A stretch of DNA of 64,000 nucleotides. It comes from Planctomycetales bacterium (GTDB lineage Bacteria; Planctomycetota; Planctomycetia; Isosphaerales; Isosphaeraceae). The stretch lies in assembly GCA_027452145.1 (NCBI GenBank), contig DAIDHB010000158.1:25662-89661 (forward strand), given 5' to 3'. Under the pieces are notes generated by a model, which made no database searches, was not told the DNA's origin, and worked only from the letters and a program-made list of their open reading frames with translations. Below, in pieces: positions 53,347-62,226 of this stretch. The number at the start of each line of letters is the position of its first letter. Position 1 is the first letter of the stretch. The position numbers were made by a program, and so were the translations under genes.

Positions 53347-55419
53347 ATGATGTGCTGGCTGCGCTCCCCGTTCTACCCCGTTCTCGCCCTCGTGATGCTG
53401 GCTCTCCCCATGGCTGACACCGCCCAGGCCGGTCGCCCGATGACGATCGACGACCTCCTCGCGATCAGGGGGGTCTCCGACCCCCAGCTCTCGCCGGACG
53501 GCTCGAATGTCGTCTACGTCGTCTCGGAGATCGACCGCTCGTCCGACAAGACGAATACCAGCCTGTGGCTCGTACCCGCCTCGGGCGGCGGGCCGCGACG
53601 GCTGACGACCACGCCTGGCACAAACAACAGTCCGCGCTGGAGCCCCGACGGCAAGGCGATCGCCTTCGTCTCCAGCCGAGGGGGCTCGTCGCAGGTCTGG
53701 CTGCTCCCGGTCGACGGCGGCGAGCCGCGCCAGTTGACCAAGCTCGCGGTCGACGTCTCGAACCCGCTCTGGTCGCCCGACGGCGGCAAGCTCGCCTTCA
53801 CGGCCGAGGTCTTCCCCGGCCAGACCCCCGAGCAGACCGCCGCGAAGGACAAGGAGAAGGAAGCCTCCAAAAGCAAGGTCCGCACGTATGATCGGTTGAT
53901 GATCCGCCACTGGAACGCCTGGGACGAGGGGAAGCGCAGCCACCTGTTCGTCGCCGACGCGAAGACGGGCGAGGCGAAGGACATCACCCCGAAGCTCGAG
54001 GTGAACACCCCCCCTGCCCCGTTCGGCGGCTCGTCCGACATCGCCTGGTCGCCCGACGGCAAGGAGCTCGCCTTCACCGCCGAGCCCTCCCACGAGGCCG
54101 CCTGGTCGACCAACACCGACATCTGGGTCGTCCCCGTCGACGGCGGCGAGGCGAAGAACCTGACGGAGGCCAACAAGGGGGCCGACGGTCAGCCAGCGTA
54201 CTCGCCCGACGGCAAGTGGCTCGCCTACGTCAGCCAGGCGCGGGCGGGGTTCGAGTCGGACCAGTGGGTGCTCAAGGTCCTCGACCGGCAGAGCGGGACG
54301 GCCCACGAGCTGACCAAAACGCTCGACCGCCCGGTCCAGGGATTCGCGTGGGGCCCGAAGCCCATGCAGATCCTCGCGATCATCGACGACAACGGGACCG
54401 AGCCGATCGTCGAGCTGACGTTCGACCCGACTTCCACGCCCGTCGCACCGGCCAATCCGCCCCGGCTCGTCACCGGCGGCGTCCAGTCCGCGCTCCAGGT
54501 CAACCCGAAGACCGGCAAGATGGTTTTCACTCGCCACAACGCGGCGGCGCCTGCTGAGGTTTATACCGCCAATCCGGACGGCTCGGGCCTGGCCCAGCTC
54601 ACCCATCACAATGCCGAGCTGCTCGCCCAGCTCGACCTGCCGAAGCTCGAGGGCTTCGCCTTCAAGGGCGCCGGCGGCGACGAGGTCCACGGCTGGGTGA
54701 TGAAACCGCCGGGATACCAGCCGGGCAAGAAGTACCCGGTGGTCTTCCTGATCCACGGCGGGCCGCAGGGTGCCTGGCACGACGAGTGGCACAACCGCTG
54801 GAACTACCAGTTATTCGCCGCGCCGGGATATGCCCTGGTGGCGATCAACCCGCGCGGGTCGACCGGCTACGGCCAGAAGTTCACTGACCAGATCAGCCAG
54901 GACTGGACCGGGCTCGTCTTCGACGACCTGATGAAGGGACTGGATCACGCGATCAAGACCTACCCTTATCTGGACGAATCGCGCCTGGCCGCACTGGGCG
55001 GTTCGTATGGCGGGTTCATGGTCAACTGGATCGCCGGGCATACCGACCGGTTCAAGGCCCTGATCAGCCATGCCGGCGTCTTCGACCTGGTGAGCGAGTA
55101 TGGCACCACGGAGGAACTGTGGTTCCCCGAGTGGGAGTTCGGCGGGCCGCCGTGGGACAGGGCCGAGCACTACCGCGAGCGGTCGCCCAGCCTGTTCGCG
55201 ATGAACTTCAAGACGCCGACCCTGGTGATCCACGGCGCCCTGGATTTCCGCGTCCCGGACGCGCAGGGCCTGGGGATGTTCACCTCGCTCCAGCGCCGGG
55301 GCGTGCCCAGCCGTTATGTCTGGTTCCCGGACGAGGGGCACTGGATCACGAAGCCCGCCAATCGCGTCGTGTGGTGGCACGAGGTGCACGACTGGCTGGC
55401 GAAGTACCTGAAGCCTTGA
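53347..55419 (+). CDS. Exported S9-family prolyl oligopeptidase-like peptidase
   Basis: 690 aa. A signal peptide (YPVLALVMLALPMADTAQA) is followed by a seven-blade propeller of TolB-like 'SPDG' units (QLSPDGSNVVYVV, WSPDGKAIAFVSS, YSPDGKWLAYVS) to ~residue 400. The C-terminal alpha/beta-hydrolase (~430-690) has the nucleophile in GGSYGGFMVNW, the Asp in HGALDFRVPDAQ and the His in PDEGHWITKP. This matches the dipeptidyl/acylaminoacyl-peptidase type. It likely cleaves short peptides outside the cytoplasm, which the POT transporter could import. Confidence 0.94.
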   Translation: MMCWLRSPFYPVLALVMLALPMADTAQAGRPMTIDDLLAIRGVSDPQLSPDGSNVVYVVSEIDRSSDKTNTSLWLVPASGGGPRRLTTTPGTNNSPRWSPDGKAIAFVSSRGGSSQVWLLPVDGGEPRQLTKLAVDVSNPLWSPDGGKLAFTAEVFPGQTPEQTAAKDKEKEASKSKVRTYDRLMIRHWNAWDEGKRSHLFVADAKTGEAKDITPKLEVNTPPAPFGGSSDIAWSPDGKELAFTAEPSHEAAWSTNTDIWVVPVDGGEAKNLTEANKGADGQPAYSPDGKWLAYVSQARAGFESDQWVLKVLDRQSGTAHELTKTLDRPVQGFAWGPKPMQILAIIDDNGTEPIVELTFDPTSTPVAPANPPRLVTGGVQSALQVNPKTGKMVFTRHNAAAPAEVYTANPDGSGLAQLTHHNAELLAQLDLPKLEGFAFKGAGGDEVHGWVMKPPGYQPGKKYPVVFLIHGGPQGAWHDEWHNRWNYQLFAAPGYALVAINPRGSTGYGQKFTDQISQDWTGLVFDDLMKGLDHAIKTYPYLDESRLAALGGSYGGFMVNWIAGHTDRFKALISHAGVFDLVSEYGTTEELWFPEWEFGGPPWDRAEHYRERSPSLFAMNFKTPTLVIHGALDFRVPDAQGLGMFTSLQRRGVPSRYVWFPDEGHWITKPANRVVWWHEVHDWLAKYLKP

Positions 55420-55464
55420 GAGTCCGAGTCGGAGGCATTGCAGAGCCCCCGTCAGGGGGCGACC

Positions 55465-55652
55465 GGGCGTAGCCGGGGGGCGTCAGCCCCCCGGACCGGA
55501 GGCGGACCGCCGCGTCACACCCTCCATCCTCTCGACGGACCCTCCCGGCCGCGACCCCGCCACGCGGGGTCGCGGCCGGGAGGGTGACCTGATGGCGGGG
55601 AGATGAGGGGTCGCATGGCGTTCCGGGGGGCTGGCGCCCCCCGGCTACGTCC
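55465..55652. repeat. composite palindromic element with a 22-bp perfect hairpin
   Basis: Two 30-nt arms, 55465-55494 and 55623-55652, are inverted copies with two mismatches (GGGCGTAGCCGGGGGGCG type). Each arm itself contains a small CCGGGGGG/CCCCCCGG stem. In the centre, 55539-55560 and 55564-55585 form a perfect 22-bp stem with a 3-nt CAC loop. The element fills most of the 390-nt gap between the S9 peptidase and the ABC ATPase. It may terminate the peptidase transcript, but the nested symmetry suggests a mobile or repeat-derived element. Confidence 0.75.
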
Positions 55653-55809
55653 TGACGCCCACTTCGTGGGCTACCGGGACAGACTCTCAGCTTGACACTG
55701 CGAGGCCGTCTGACAATCTGAGAGCCCTGATCTACGGTTCCGACGACCCTCCTTCCCGGAAAAAACTGCGAGGCCGCCAAACTCTCCCCATCCACCCCGG
55801 GACTCCTCG

Positions 55810-56589
55810 GTGATCGAGCTCATCAACATCACGCAGCATTACGGGGTACGCCCCGTGCTCCGCGGGATCAACCTGCGCATCGAGCGCGGCGAGGTTGTGG
55901 TGATCCTCGGGCCCAACGGCATGGGGAAATCGACCTTGCTGGGCGTGATGGCCGGGGTGCTGTCGCCGCAAAAGGGCGAGGTCTGGATCGATGGATTGAA
56001 GCGGCGCGGGTCGGAGGACGACGAACTGGCCATCCGGCGGATGACCGTGTATCTCCCCGACAAGCCGTGGCTGCCTTCGGCCCGCACCGGCCGCGAGTTC
56101 TTGCTCTCGGTCGGCCGGCTCTACGACATCGAGGACGAGCGGCTGATGAGCCACGTCGACCAGATCCTCGACCTGTTCGACCTGGCCGAGAAGGGAGACA
56201 GCCCGATCATCGGCTACTCGGCCGGACAGTTGAAGAAGATCGCGCTGGCCTCGGCCCTGATCCCGGAAACGCCGCTTCTGCTGCTGGACGAGCCATTCTC
56301 GGGCGGGCTGGACCCCGCGGGAATCCTGGCCCTCAAGCGGATCGTCCAGCACCACGGCCGCCGGCGGGACCGGACCATCGTCCTGACCAGCCCCGTCCCC
56401 GAGCTGGTCCAGGAGATCGCCACGCGGATCATCGTGCTTCACGACGGCGAGGTCCTGGCGTTCGACACGCTCGACGGCCTCCAGCGCGTCTCCGGCATCC
56501 GCGGCCCGCTCGACGAGGTGATCCAGCGGTTCGTGTTCCCCGAGGCGTCGCGCAAGCTGGAGACCTATCTCCAGGAGTTCGGCCGATGA
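55810..56589 (+). CDS. ABC transporter ATP-binding protein
   Basis: 259 aa from a GTG start. Walker A ILGPNGMGKSTLL, an ABC signature variant YSAGQLKKIALASAL (YSAGQ instead of LSGGQ), Walker B LLLLDEPFSGGLDP, and a D-loop. The switch region has SPVPELVQ in place of the usual His-containing segment, so ATP hydrolysis may be altered. Similar to the ATPase subunits of ABC-2-type exporters. It overlaps the next gene by four bases (ATGA). Confidence 0.9.
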   Translation: MIELINITQHYGVRPVLRGINLRIERGEVVVILGPNGMGKSTLLGVMAGVLSPQKGEVWIDGLKRRGSEDDELAIRRMTVYLPDKPWLPSARTGREFLLSVGRLYDIEDERLMSHVDQILDLFDLAEKGDSPIIGYSAGQLKKIALASALIPETPLLLLDEPFSGGLDPAGILALKRIVQHHGRRRDRTIVLTSPVPELVQEIATRIIVLHDGEVLAFDTLDGLQRVSGIRGPLDEVIQRFVFPEASRKLETYLQEFGR

Positions 56590-57794
56590 GGAAGCCGGTT
56601 CTGGCCCGGGCGCGGCTCGTCCTGCCGACGGGATTCCTGGCGCTGACCGTCTTTTTCGGCGCGATCCTGGGGCTGTTCGTTTTCCTGTCCTGGGCCGAGT
56701 CTCGCCTTGGCCAGAACCTTCCTCCGAGGTTCTGGTTCATCATCTACATCCTGCTATTTTCCGTGGTGATCCAACACGGATTGCTCCGCGTCCTCCTGTT
56801 CCACCCGGTGTTCCGTCCCGGCTATCGCGCCTGGCTCGAGTTGACCCCGTGGACCTATCGCAAGCCGCTGCCGCTGGGACCGGTCGAGCTCGTCTGGGAG
56901 GACGGGCTATTCCTCGGCCCGTCGATCCTGATCTGCAACCTCCTGCCCCTGTCGCTGGCGCCTCAGCTCCTGTGCACGTTCCTGCTCGTCCACCTGATGG
57001 TCGTCGACCTGAGCCTCTGGTTGACCCGGTCGCGCGGATACGCCTACGGGACGGCGTTCGGCCTGGGCCTGGCGGTATGGACCTGGCGCGAGCCGATCGC
57101 CTGCCTGGTCGTCCTGGCCGCGACCTACGCCTTGGCCTACGAGGGCCTCCGTCGGGCGCTCGCGCGGTTCCCGTGGCACCCGCTGGGTGAGGCCCGGCCC
57201 ATGCAGACTCCTTTCTCGAAGGGATTCTTTGTAGCCAATTTGATGGAATTCTTCGGGGCCCATCGAGAGCCGTGCGGCTGGCCCCACGATCGGATGATGG
57301 GCGATGTGATCCACTGTCCGGGCGTCCGGCGCATCGACGCGCTCCTGGGGACGGCACTCGGGTGCTGGTGGTTCTATGCCCTGGTGTCGCTCGTAACCGA
57401 TCCCACAGCGCGCCAGGGAATCTCCGCGGTTGGATTCATCCTGGCCATGCTCGTCTCCTCCGTCCTACGGCTGGGTGGGTACGTCCAGGGCTACGTCGGG
57501 CCCCTGCCTCTCGAGGCTCGCATTCTGACCAATCGCTGGATCATCCCGAGCTTCGACCGCGTGTTGGTCGCGCCGGCCTGTTCGCTCCTGGTCGGTCTGG
57601 CGGTCGTGGTCCTGCTCGGAGCGTGGGGTGTCCCGGATCCTCCCCGCTACACCGTCGCGAGCGGGATGGCGGTCCTCGCCGCTCTCATCACCCCGCCCCG
57701 GCTCAGGGAATGGCGACTCACCGGCGGCCATCGCATCATCCCCACGAAGGATTCCGGCATCGGCGCCAGATACAAGATGATCCAGACCAATTGA
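56586..57794 (+). CDS. polytopic membrane protein coupled to an ABC ATPase
   Basis: 402 aa with about ten predicted membrane helices (FLALTVFFGAILGLFVFLSW, IIYILLFSVVIQHGLLRVLL, YGTAFGLGLAVWTWREPIACL, SLVTDPTARQGISAVGFIL and others). A soluble loop at ~190-245 holds PMQTPFSKGFFVANLMEFF. No standard ABC-2 permease signature is evident, but the ATGA overlap with the ATPase gene makes it the probable membrane partner. Function unknown. Confidence 0.8.
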   Translation: MRKPVLARARLVLPTGFLALTVFFGAILGLFVFLSWAESRLGQNLPPRFWFIIYILLFSVVIQHGLLRVLLFHPVFRPGYRAWLELTPWTYRKPLPLGPVELVWEDGLFLGPSILICNLLPLSLAPQLLCTFLLVHLMVVDLSLWLTRSRGYAYGTAFGLGLAVWTWREPIACLVVLAATYALAYEGLRRALARFPWHPLGEARPMQTPFSKGFFVANLMEFFGAHREPCGWPHDRMMGDVIHCPGVRRIDALLGTALGCWWFYALVSLVTDPTARQGISAVGFILAMLVSSVLRLGGYVQGYVGPLPLEARILTNRWIIPSFDRVLVAPACSLLVGLAVVVLLGAWGVPDPPRYTVASGMAVLAALITPPRLREWRLTGGHRIIPTKDSGIGARYKMIQTN

Positions 57795-58023
57795 AATCCG
57801 GAATTGTCCGGGCCCGGCCTGGTATCCACCCTGTTGCCCGGCATCAACCCCGTTCGCCTCTGACCTGGCGATCCGACCGGGCGCTCTGCTAACCTTGATC
57901 GGGCGCCTCCGATGCTCGCGGGCCGACAGTTCTATCATCGCGATCCCGGCCGCGAGGCGTGCGGCCGCGAGGCATGCGGCCGGCCGACGAGAAACCGCAT
58001 CGTGAAGTGAAGGAAATCCGAGC

Positions 58024-59682
58024 ATGTCCCAACCCGAGCAGGCCGGGCTCCGGCCGATCGCCGAAGTCGCCGCCGAGCTGAAGATCGACCCCGACCATCT
58101 CGAGCCTTATGGCCGCGACAAGGCCAAGGTGCGACTGGAGGCGTTGCACCAGGCCGAGGCGTCGCGGCCCCGTGGCCGCCTGATCCTGGTCTCGGCGATC
58201 ACGCCGACGCCCGCGGGCGAGGGGAAAACGACCACCTCGATCGGACTGGCCCAGGGGCTGCGCCGGATCGGCAAGAATGCGGCGCTGGCGCTGCGGCAAC
58301 CGTCGATGGGACCCGTGTTCGGCCGCAAGGGGGGCGCGACCGGCGGCGGCGCTAGCCGCGTCGAGCCGTCCAACACGATCAACCTCCAGTTCACCGGGGA
58401 TTTCCACGCGATCACCGCCGCGCACAATTTGCTCGCCGCGGCGATCGACAACCGCCTGCACTTCGGCGACCTGGACCTCGACTCGACCCGGATCCTGTGG
58501 AAGCGCGCACTGGATATGAACGACCGCGCGCTGCGGAACGTCATCGTCGGGCTCGGCGGCAGCTCGCAGGGCGTGCCCCGCGAGACGGGCTTCGACATCA
58601 CGGCGGCCAGCGAGGTCATGGCGATCCTCTGCCTGGCGAGCTCGCCGGCCGATCTTCGCGCGAGGATCGACCGCATCCTCGTCGGCTACACCAACAACGG
58701 CCAGCCGGTCCGCGCCGGCGAGATCGGCGTCACCGGCTCGATGGCGGCGATCCTGAACGAGGCGATCCTGCCGAACCTGGTGCAGACGGCCGAGTCGACC
58801 CCCGCGTTCATCCACGGCGGGCCGTTCGCGAATATCGCGCACGGGTGCAACTCGGTCCTCGCCACCCGGATGGCGATGGCGATGTCCGACTACGCCGTCA
58901 CCGAGGCCGGCTTCGCCTTCGACCTCGGCGGCGAGAAGTTCTTCGACCTGAAGTGCCGCGCGGCGGGTCTGAATCCGGCGGCGATCGTGCTGGTGGCGAC
59001 CACCCGCGCGCTCAAGATGCACGGCGGCGTCGAGCTCGACGCGCTCAAGGAATCCAATCCGTCGGCCGTCGAGAAGGGCCTCGAGAACCTCGCCGCCCAC
59101 CTGGATAGCGCCGCGAATTTCGGCAAGCCGACCCTGGTCGCGGTCAACCGCTTCACCGCCGACACGGAAGAGGAGCTGGCGGTCGTCCATCGCTACTGCG
59201 CCGGGCGGAATGTTCCCTGTGCCACGGCGGATGTCTTCGGCCAGGGCGGCCGGGGCGCCGTCGAGCTGGCCGAAAAGGTCGTCGCGGCCGCCTCGGCGCC
59301 GGAGACCCCACTGCGCCCGCTCTACCCGCTCGACTGGGCGCCCGAGCGGAAGATTGAGCAGATCGCCCGCGTGATGTACGGCGCCGACGGGGTCTCGATC
59401 CTGCCCGCCGCCGCGGCCAAGTTCCGCAAGGCCGCACGACTGGGCTATGGCGAGCTGCCAATCTGCATGGCCAAGACCCAGGACTCGCTCTCAGACAACC
59501 CGAAGCTTCGCGGCCGGCCCCGCGGATTCACGCTCACCGTCCGCGACGTCGAGATCGCCGCCGGCGCCGGGTTCCTCGTCGCACTCACCGGCGACATCGT
59601 CCGCATGCCCGGACTGCCCCAGCGCCCGGCCGCCGAGCGAATCGACGTGGACGCCGAGGGCCGGATCGTCGGCCTGGCCTGA
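58024..59682 (+). CDS. fhs: Formate-tetrahydrofolate ligase
   Basis: 552-aa enzyme that makes 10-formyl-tetrahydrofolate from formate, tetrahydrofolate and ATP. P-loop TPTPAGEGKTTTSIGLAQGL is the signature, followed by LRQPSMGPVFGRKGGATGGG and MNDRALRNVIVGLGG; GCNSVLATRMAMAMSDYAVTE lies later. Length is normal (~555-560). AAGGA lies 10 nt before the ATG. It stands alone between the ABC pair and a convergent lipoprotein gene; it feeds purine and formyl-Met synthesis. Confidence 0.97.
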   Translation: MSQPEQAGLRPIAEVAAELKIDPDHLEPYGRDKAKVRLEALHQAEASRPRGRLILVSAITPTPAGEGKTTTSIGLAQGLRRIGKNAALALRQPSMGPVFGRKGGATGGGASRVEPSNTINLQFTGDFHAITAAHNLLAAAIDNRLHFGDLDLDSTRILWKRALDMNDRALRNVIVGLGGSSQGVPRETGFDITAASEVMAILCLASSPADLRARIDRILVGYTNNGQPVRAGEIGVTGSMAAILNEAILPNLVQTAESTPAFIHGGPFANIAHGCNSVLATRMAMAMSDYAVTEAGFAFDLGGEKFFDLKCRAAGLNPAAIVLVATTRALKMHGGVELDALKESNPSAVEKGLENLAAHLDSAANFGKPTLVAVNRFTADTEEELAVVHRYCAGRNVPCATADVFGQGGRGAVELAEKVVAAASAPETPLRPLYPLDWAPERKIEQIARVMYGADGVSILPAAAAKFRKAARLGYGELPICMAKTQDSLSDNPKLRGRPRGFTLTVRDVEIAAGAGFLVALTGDIVRMPGLPQRPAAERIDVDAEGRIVGLA

Positions 59683-59688
59683 ATTCGG

Positions 59689-59758
59689 CGAACCGGCGAC
59701 GTCAGTCGCCGGGTGCTTTCTCTTCAGCCATGACCCGGCGACTCACGTCGCTGGTTCG
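59689..59758. terminator. 26-bp inverted repeat between convergent genes
   Basis: 59689-59714 and 59733-59758 are inverted copies with two mismatches (CGAACCGGCGACGTCAGTCG against its near complement), with an 18-nt loop containing CTTTCTCTTC. It fits exactly between fhs (plus) and the lipoprotein gene (minus) and is symmetric enough to stop both transcripts. Confidence 0.65.
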
Positions 59759-59761
59759 CCC

Positions 59762-61765
59762 TCACGGCCGCTCGACCCGCGCGGAGACCGCGCGGTCGAT
59801 CCGGCTCAGGGTAGCGTCGATGGCTCCTTGCTCGAACTGGAGGATGTTGCCCTCGCGGTCGAGCACGACCATTGTCGGGTAGAACTGCACGCGGAGCGCC
59901 CGCTGCACCGGGCAAGAGCCCTGCATGCCGGTGACCATCACGGGGTAATTGATCCCCAGCCGGCGGGTCGCCGCCGCGGCCAGCTTGCGGCGAGCCTCGG
60001 GGTCGTCGCTCTTCTCGCAGGCGATGCCGATCACCTGGACCTTCCGGCCCAGCTCCTCCTGGAGTTGCCGGTGGTGCTCGATCGACTTCTCGCACTGGCG
60101 GCACCAGCTTCCCCAGAAATCCAGGATGATCACGTCGGCGTCGAAGTCCTTGATCGACATCATCCGGCCGTCGAGACCCGGGAGCTGGAGGTCCACGATC
60201 CGCCGCCCTCCTGCATCCAGCCGGCAAATCCCCTCGGCCGGAACGGGCGATCGGGACGGTGCGTGCCGTACCGATCTCCGAGACGCCGCGGTCGAGGGCT
60301 CACCCCGACGCGCGGGCCGGGCAGGCGGCGTCTGCCGGCCCTTTTCTACCGGAGCAGGCTGGAACGGGGGCTGGGTCCCGGGCTCGGGTTGCGGCTCCGC
60401 TTGAGGCTCGGGCTGTCGCTTACGCTCGGGCGCACGATCGCCCTCCTGGGGGATGACCGCACGGACGACCCCCTGGTCCTCGGCGATGTCATCCTCGTCC
60501 ATCGAACTGCGTCGCAGCGCCTCGTCGTAAGGCACATCGTCCGGGCTGATCGCCAGCTCGCGCCAGGTCGTCTTGTGCTTCTTCCGACGCACCGGCGGAG
60601 CGGCGCCCTCGCCGGCCGGCATCTCCGGATCGACCGCGTCCGCCGATCCCCGGCGCTCGACCGGGCGCGCCGATCGTGACGACACCGAGCGATCCCCGGG
60701 CCGGAACGCCGGTGCCCGGCGCGGCCGGATGACGGCCTGCTCGCCGTCGGCCTCGTCCCCGTCCCGCGAGTACGATGCCGGCGCGACCCCGTCGGAGGAC
60801 GACTCGGCGGCTGCGTCGGAACTCCGGCGCAGGCCCTCGTCGTGGGCTCGCGACGCCCGGCCCGGACCGCGCGAGGCCAGCACCGCCCGGGCCTCGCCCG
60901 CCGGCGGCAGCGGGTTCTCGCCCTCGTCGTCGCCCGTCGCCGCGATGGGCTCGGGCTGCGGCGGTCCATCCCGCCCGTCGTTGCCGGCCGCGACGCCCCG
61001 GCTCCGGTCGGACGCCGGACGCGATTGGTCGCTCCCTCCGCCGCGCCCCGGATCGGACGACGACCTGGCGGACGACCGGGCCGCCAGCAGGTGCGGCATC
61101 CGCGGAGTCCACCTCGCCGACTCGGCCGCCGCCGGCGCCGATTCCTGACGACCCTCGGGCGCCGCCGCAACGCGGGAATGGACCGTCCCCGGAAAGCCGT
61201 CGGTCCCCTCGTCGGGGAACAGTGCCGAGCGCATCTTCGCCGCCAGGACCTTGCCCCGGGGCTCGGCCTCGGTCTCGCGGTCCCGCGCGGAGATCGTGAT
61301 CTGGGCATCAGTGCGGGGCGCCCGCGACTGCACCCGGCCCGAGAGCATGCCGTCCTCGCCCTGCGACTCGGCGATCAGCGTGTAATTGACGCCCGGCCGC
61401 AGCCGGTGCAACGTGAAGGCGCCCGAGCGATCGGTCGTCGCGAAATTCACCCGCCCGCCCGACGATCCGCCGACGCCCAGCCGGACCATCGCATTCGCGA
61501 CCGGCTGACCTTCCTCGTCGACGACCCGTCCCGAGATCCGCGAACCCGTCGCCGGTCGCGGCGCGGTGTCCTCGTTGTCCTCGTGCCGGGCTGTCCCGGT
61601 GCCGGGCTCGCCCGTTACGGTCGCCACCGGCTTGCCGTTGATCGAGGCGACCGTCTTGATGTCCGACGGGTCGGCCGACCGCATCCACCCCGTCTGGCTG
61701 CATCCCACAAGGCCGCTACAGCCGACTCCTAGCAGGAGGTTGGCCCACCGTCTCGGGATGCGCAT
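59762..61765 (-). CDS. Lipoprotein with carboxypeptidase-regulatory-like domain, disordered linker and TlpA-like thioredoxin fold
   Basis: 667 aa. Lipoprotein signal LLLGVGCSGLVGC with a lipobox before C22. Residues ~70-160 are a carboxypeptidase-regulatory-like beta domain (GRVVDEEGQPVANAMVRLG, GAFTLHRLRPGVNYTLIAES). Residues ~165-500 are a long low-complexity segment rich in Arg, Pro, Ser, Asp and Glu. Residues ~520-660 are a thioredoxin fold: IVDLQLPGLDGRMMSIKDF, WGSWCRQCEKS (CxxC) and FYPTMVVLDREGNIL with the cis-Pro loop. It is likely an envelope thiol-disulfide reductase or copper-thiol protein. GGAGGAGGG lies 8 nt before the ATG. Confidence 0.88.
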   Translation of the reverse strand: MRIPRRWANLLLGVGCSGLVGCSQTGWMRSADPSDIKTVASINGKPVATVTGEPGTGTARHEDNEDTAPRPATGSRISGRVVDEEGQPVANAMVRLGVGGSSGGRVNFATTDRSGAFTLHRLRPGVNYTLIAESQGEDGMLSGRVQSRAPRTDAQITISARDRETEAEPRGKVLAAKMRSALFPDEGTDGFPGTVHSRVAAAPEGRQESAPAAAESARWTPRMPHLLAARSSARSSSDPGRGGGSDQSRPASDRSRGVAAGNDGRDGPPQPEPIAATGDDEGENPLPPAGEARAVLASRGPGRASRAHDEGLRRSSDAAAESSSDGVAPASYSRDGDEADGEQAVIRPRRAPAFRPGDRSVSSRSARPVERRGSADAVDPEMPAGEGAAPPVRRKKHKTTWRELAISPDDVPYDEALRRSSMDEDDIAEDQGVVRAVIPQEGDRAPERKRQPEPQAEPQPEPGTQPPFQPAPVEKGRQTPPARPARRGEPSTAASRRSVRHAPSRSPVPAEGICRLDAGGRRIVDLQLPGLDGRMMSIKDFDADVIILDFWGSWCRQCEKSIEHHRQLQEELGRKVQVIGIACEKSDDPEARRKLAAAATRRLGINYPVMVTGMQGSCPVQRALRVQFYPTMVVLDREGNILQFEQGAIDATLSRIDRAVSARVERP

Positions 61766-62226
61766 GTCGGGTACCCTCCTCCACCTCGGGACGTCGCCGC
61801 GCCTCGGACTGCGAACGGGGTCGGTTCCTCCCGATCCCCGCCGCGCACTGAATGAAGTCACTCAGGGTGTCCGTCGATTCCAGGTCGGCTCCGGCGCGAC
61901 CACGATCGGGCAGCGAACGCCGTGCTCCTCACATCGACCGCCCGCGATTGCCCTCTTTAACCCAGTTGGAAAATCCCGTACAATCCGAACACGCTTGCGC
62001 GCGTGGTTGGTTTCACTGGGCAGGGGGTGGGCGTGGTGGATGGGCCGCAGCGGGCGTCGAGGCGGGGAACCGATGGCGGGTGTCGGAGGCTCCGAGGCAA
62101 GAGGGCTTGACATCCCGGCACACAGGGCCAACCCTGAAAGGGATTTTGAGCACCCCCCGGCGTTTCGGGGGCCGCGAATCCGGGCGGGGATCGAACCCGC
62201 CGGTGAATACCCGCCGAGGTTCCTTG
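61766..62226. other. divergent intergenic region with structured leader upstream of the PfkB gene
   Basis: 461 nt. TACAAT at 61979-61984 is a possible -10 element, though the -35 partner is poor (TTTAAC, 17 nt upstream). The last 80 nt before the kinase gene contain two strong hairpins: one around 62153-62172 (CCCCCCGG/CGGGGG type) and one at 62183-62201 (GGCGGG/CCCGCC, 7-nt loop). They could control translation of the kinase. No gene or known riboswitch is recognised. Confidence 0.35.

Noticed and set aside
62184..62200. tRNA T-arm-like sequence on the minus strand (GCGGG-TTCGATC-CCCGC)
   Set aside because: The T-arm is perfect, but the 3' acceptor strand would need a complementary AATCCGG about 48 nt upstream, which is absent, and a tRNA there would overlap the start of the PfkB gene.
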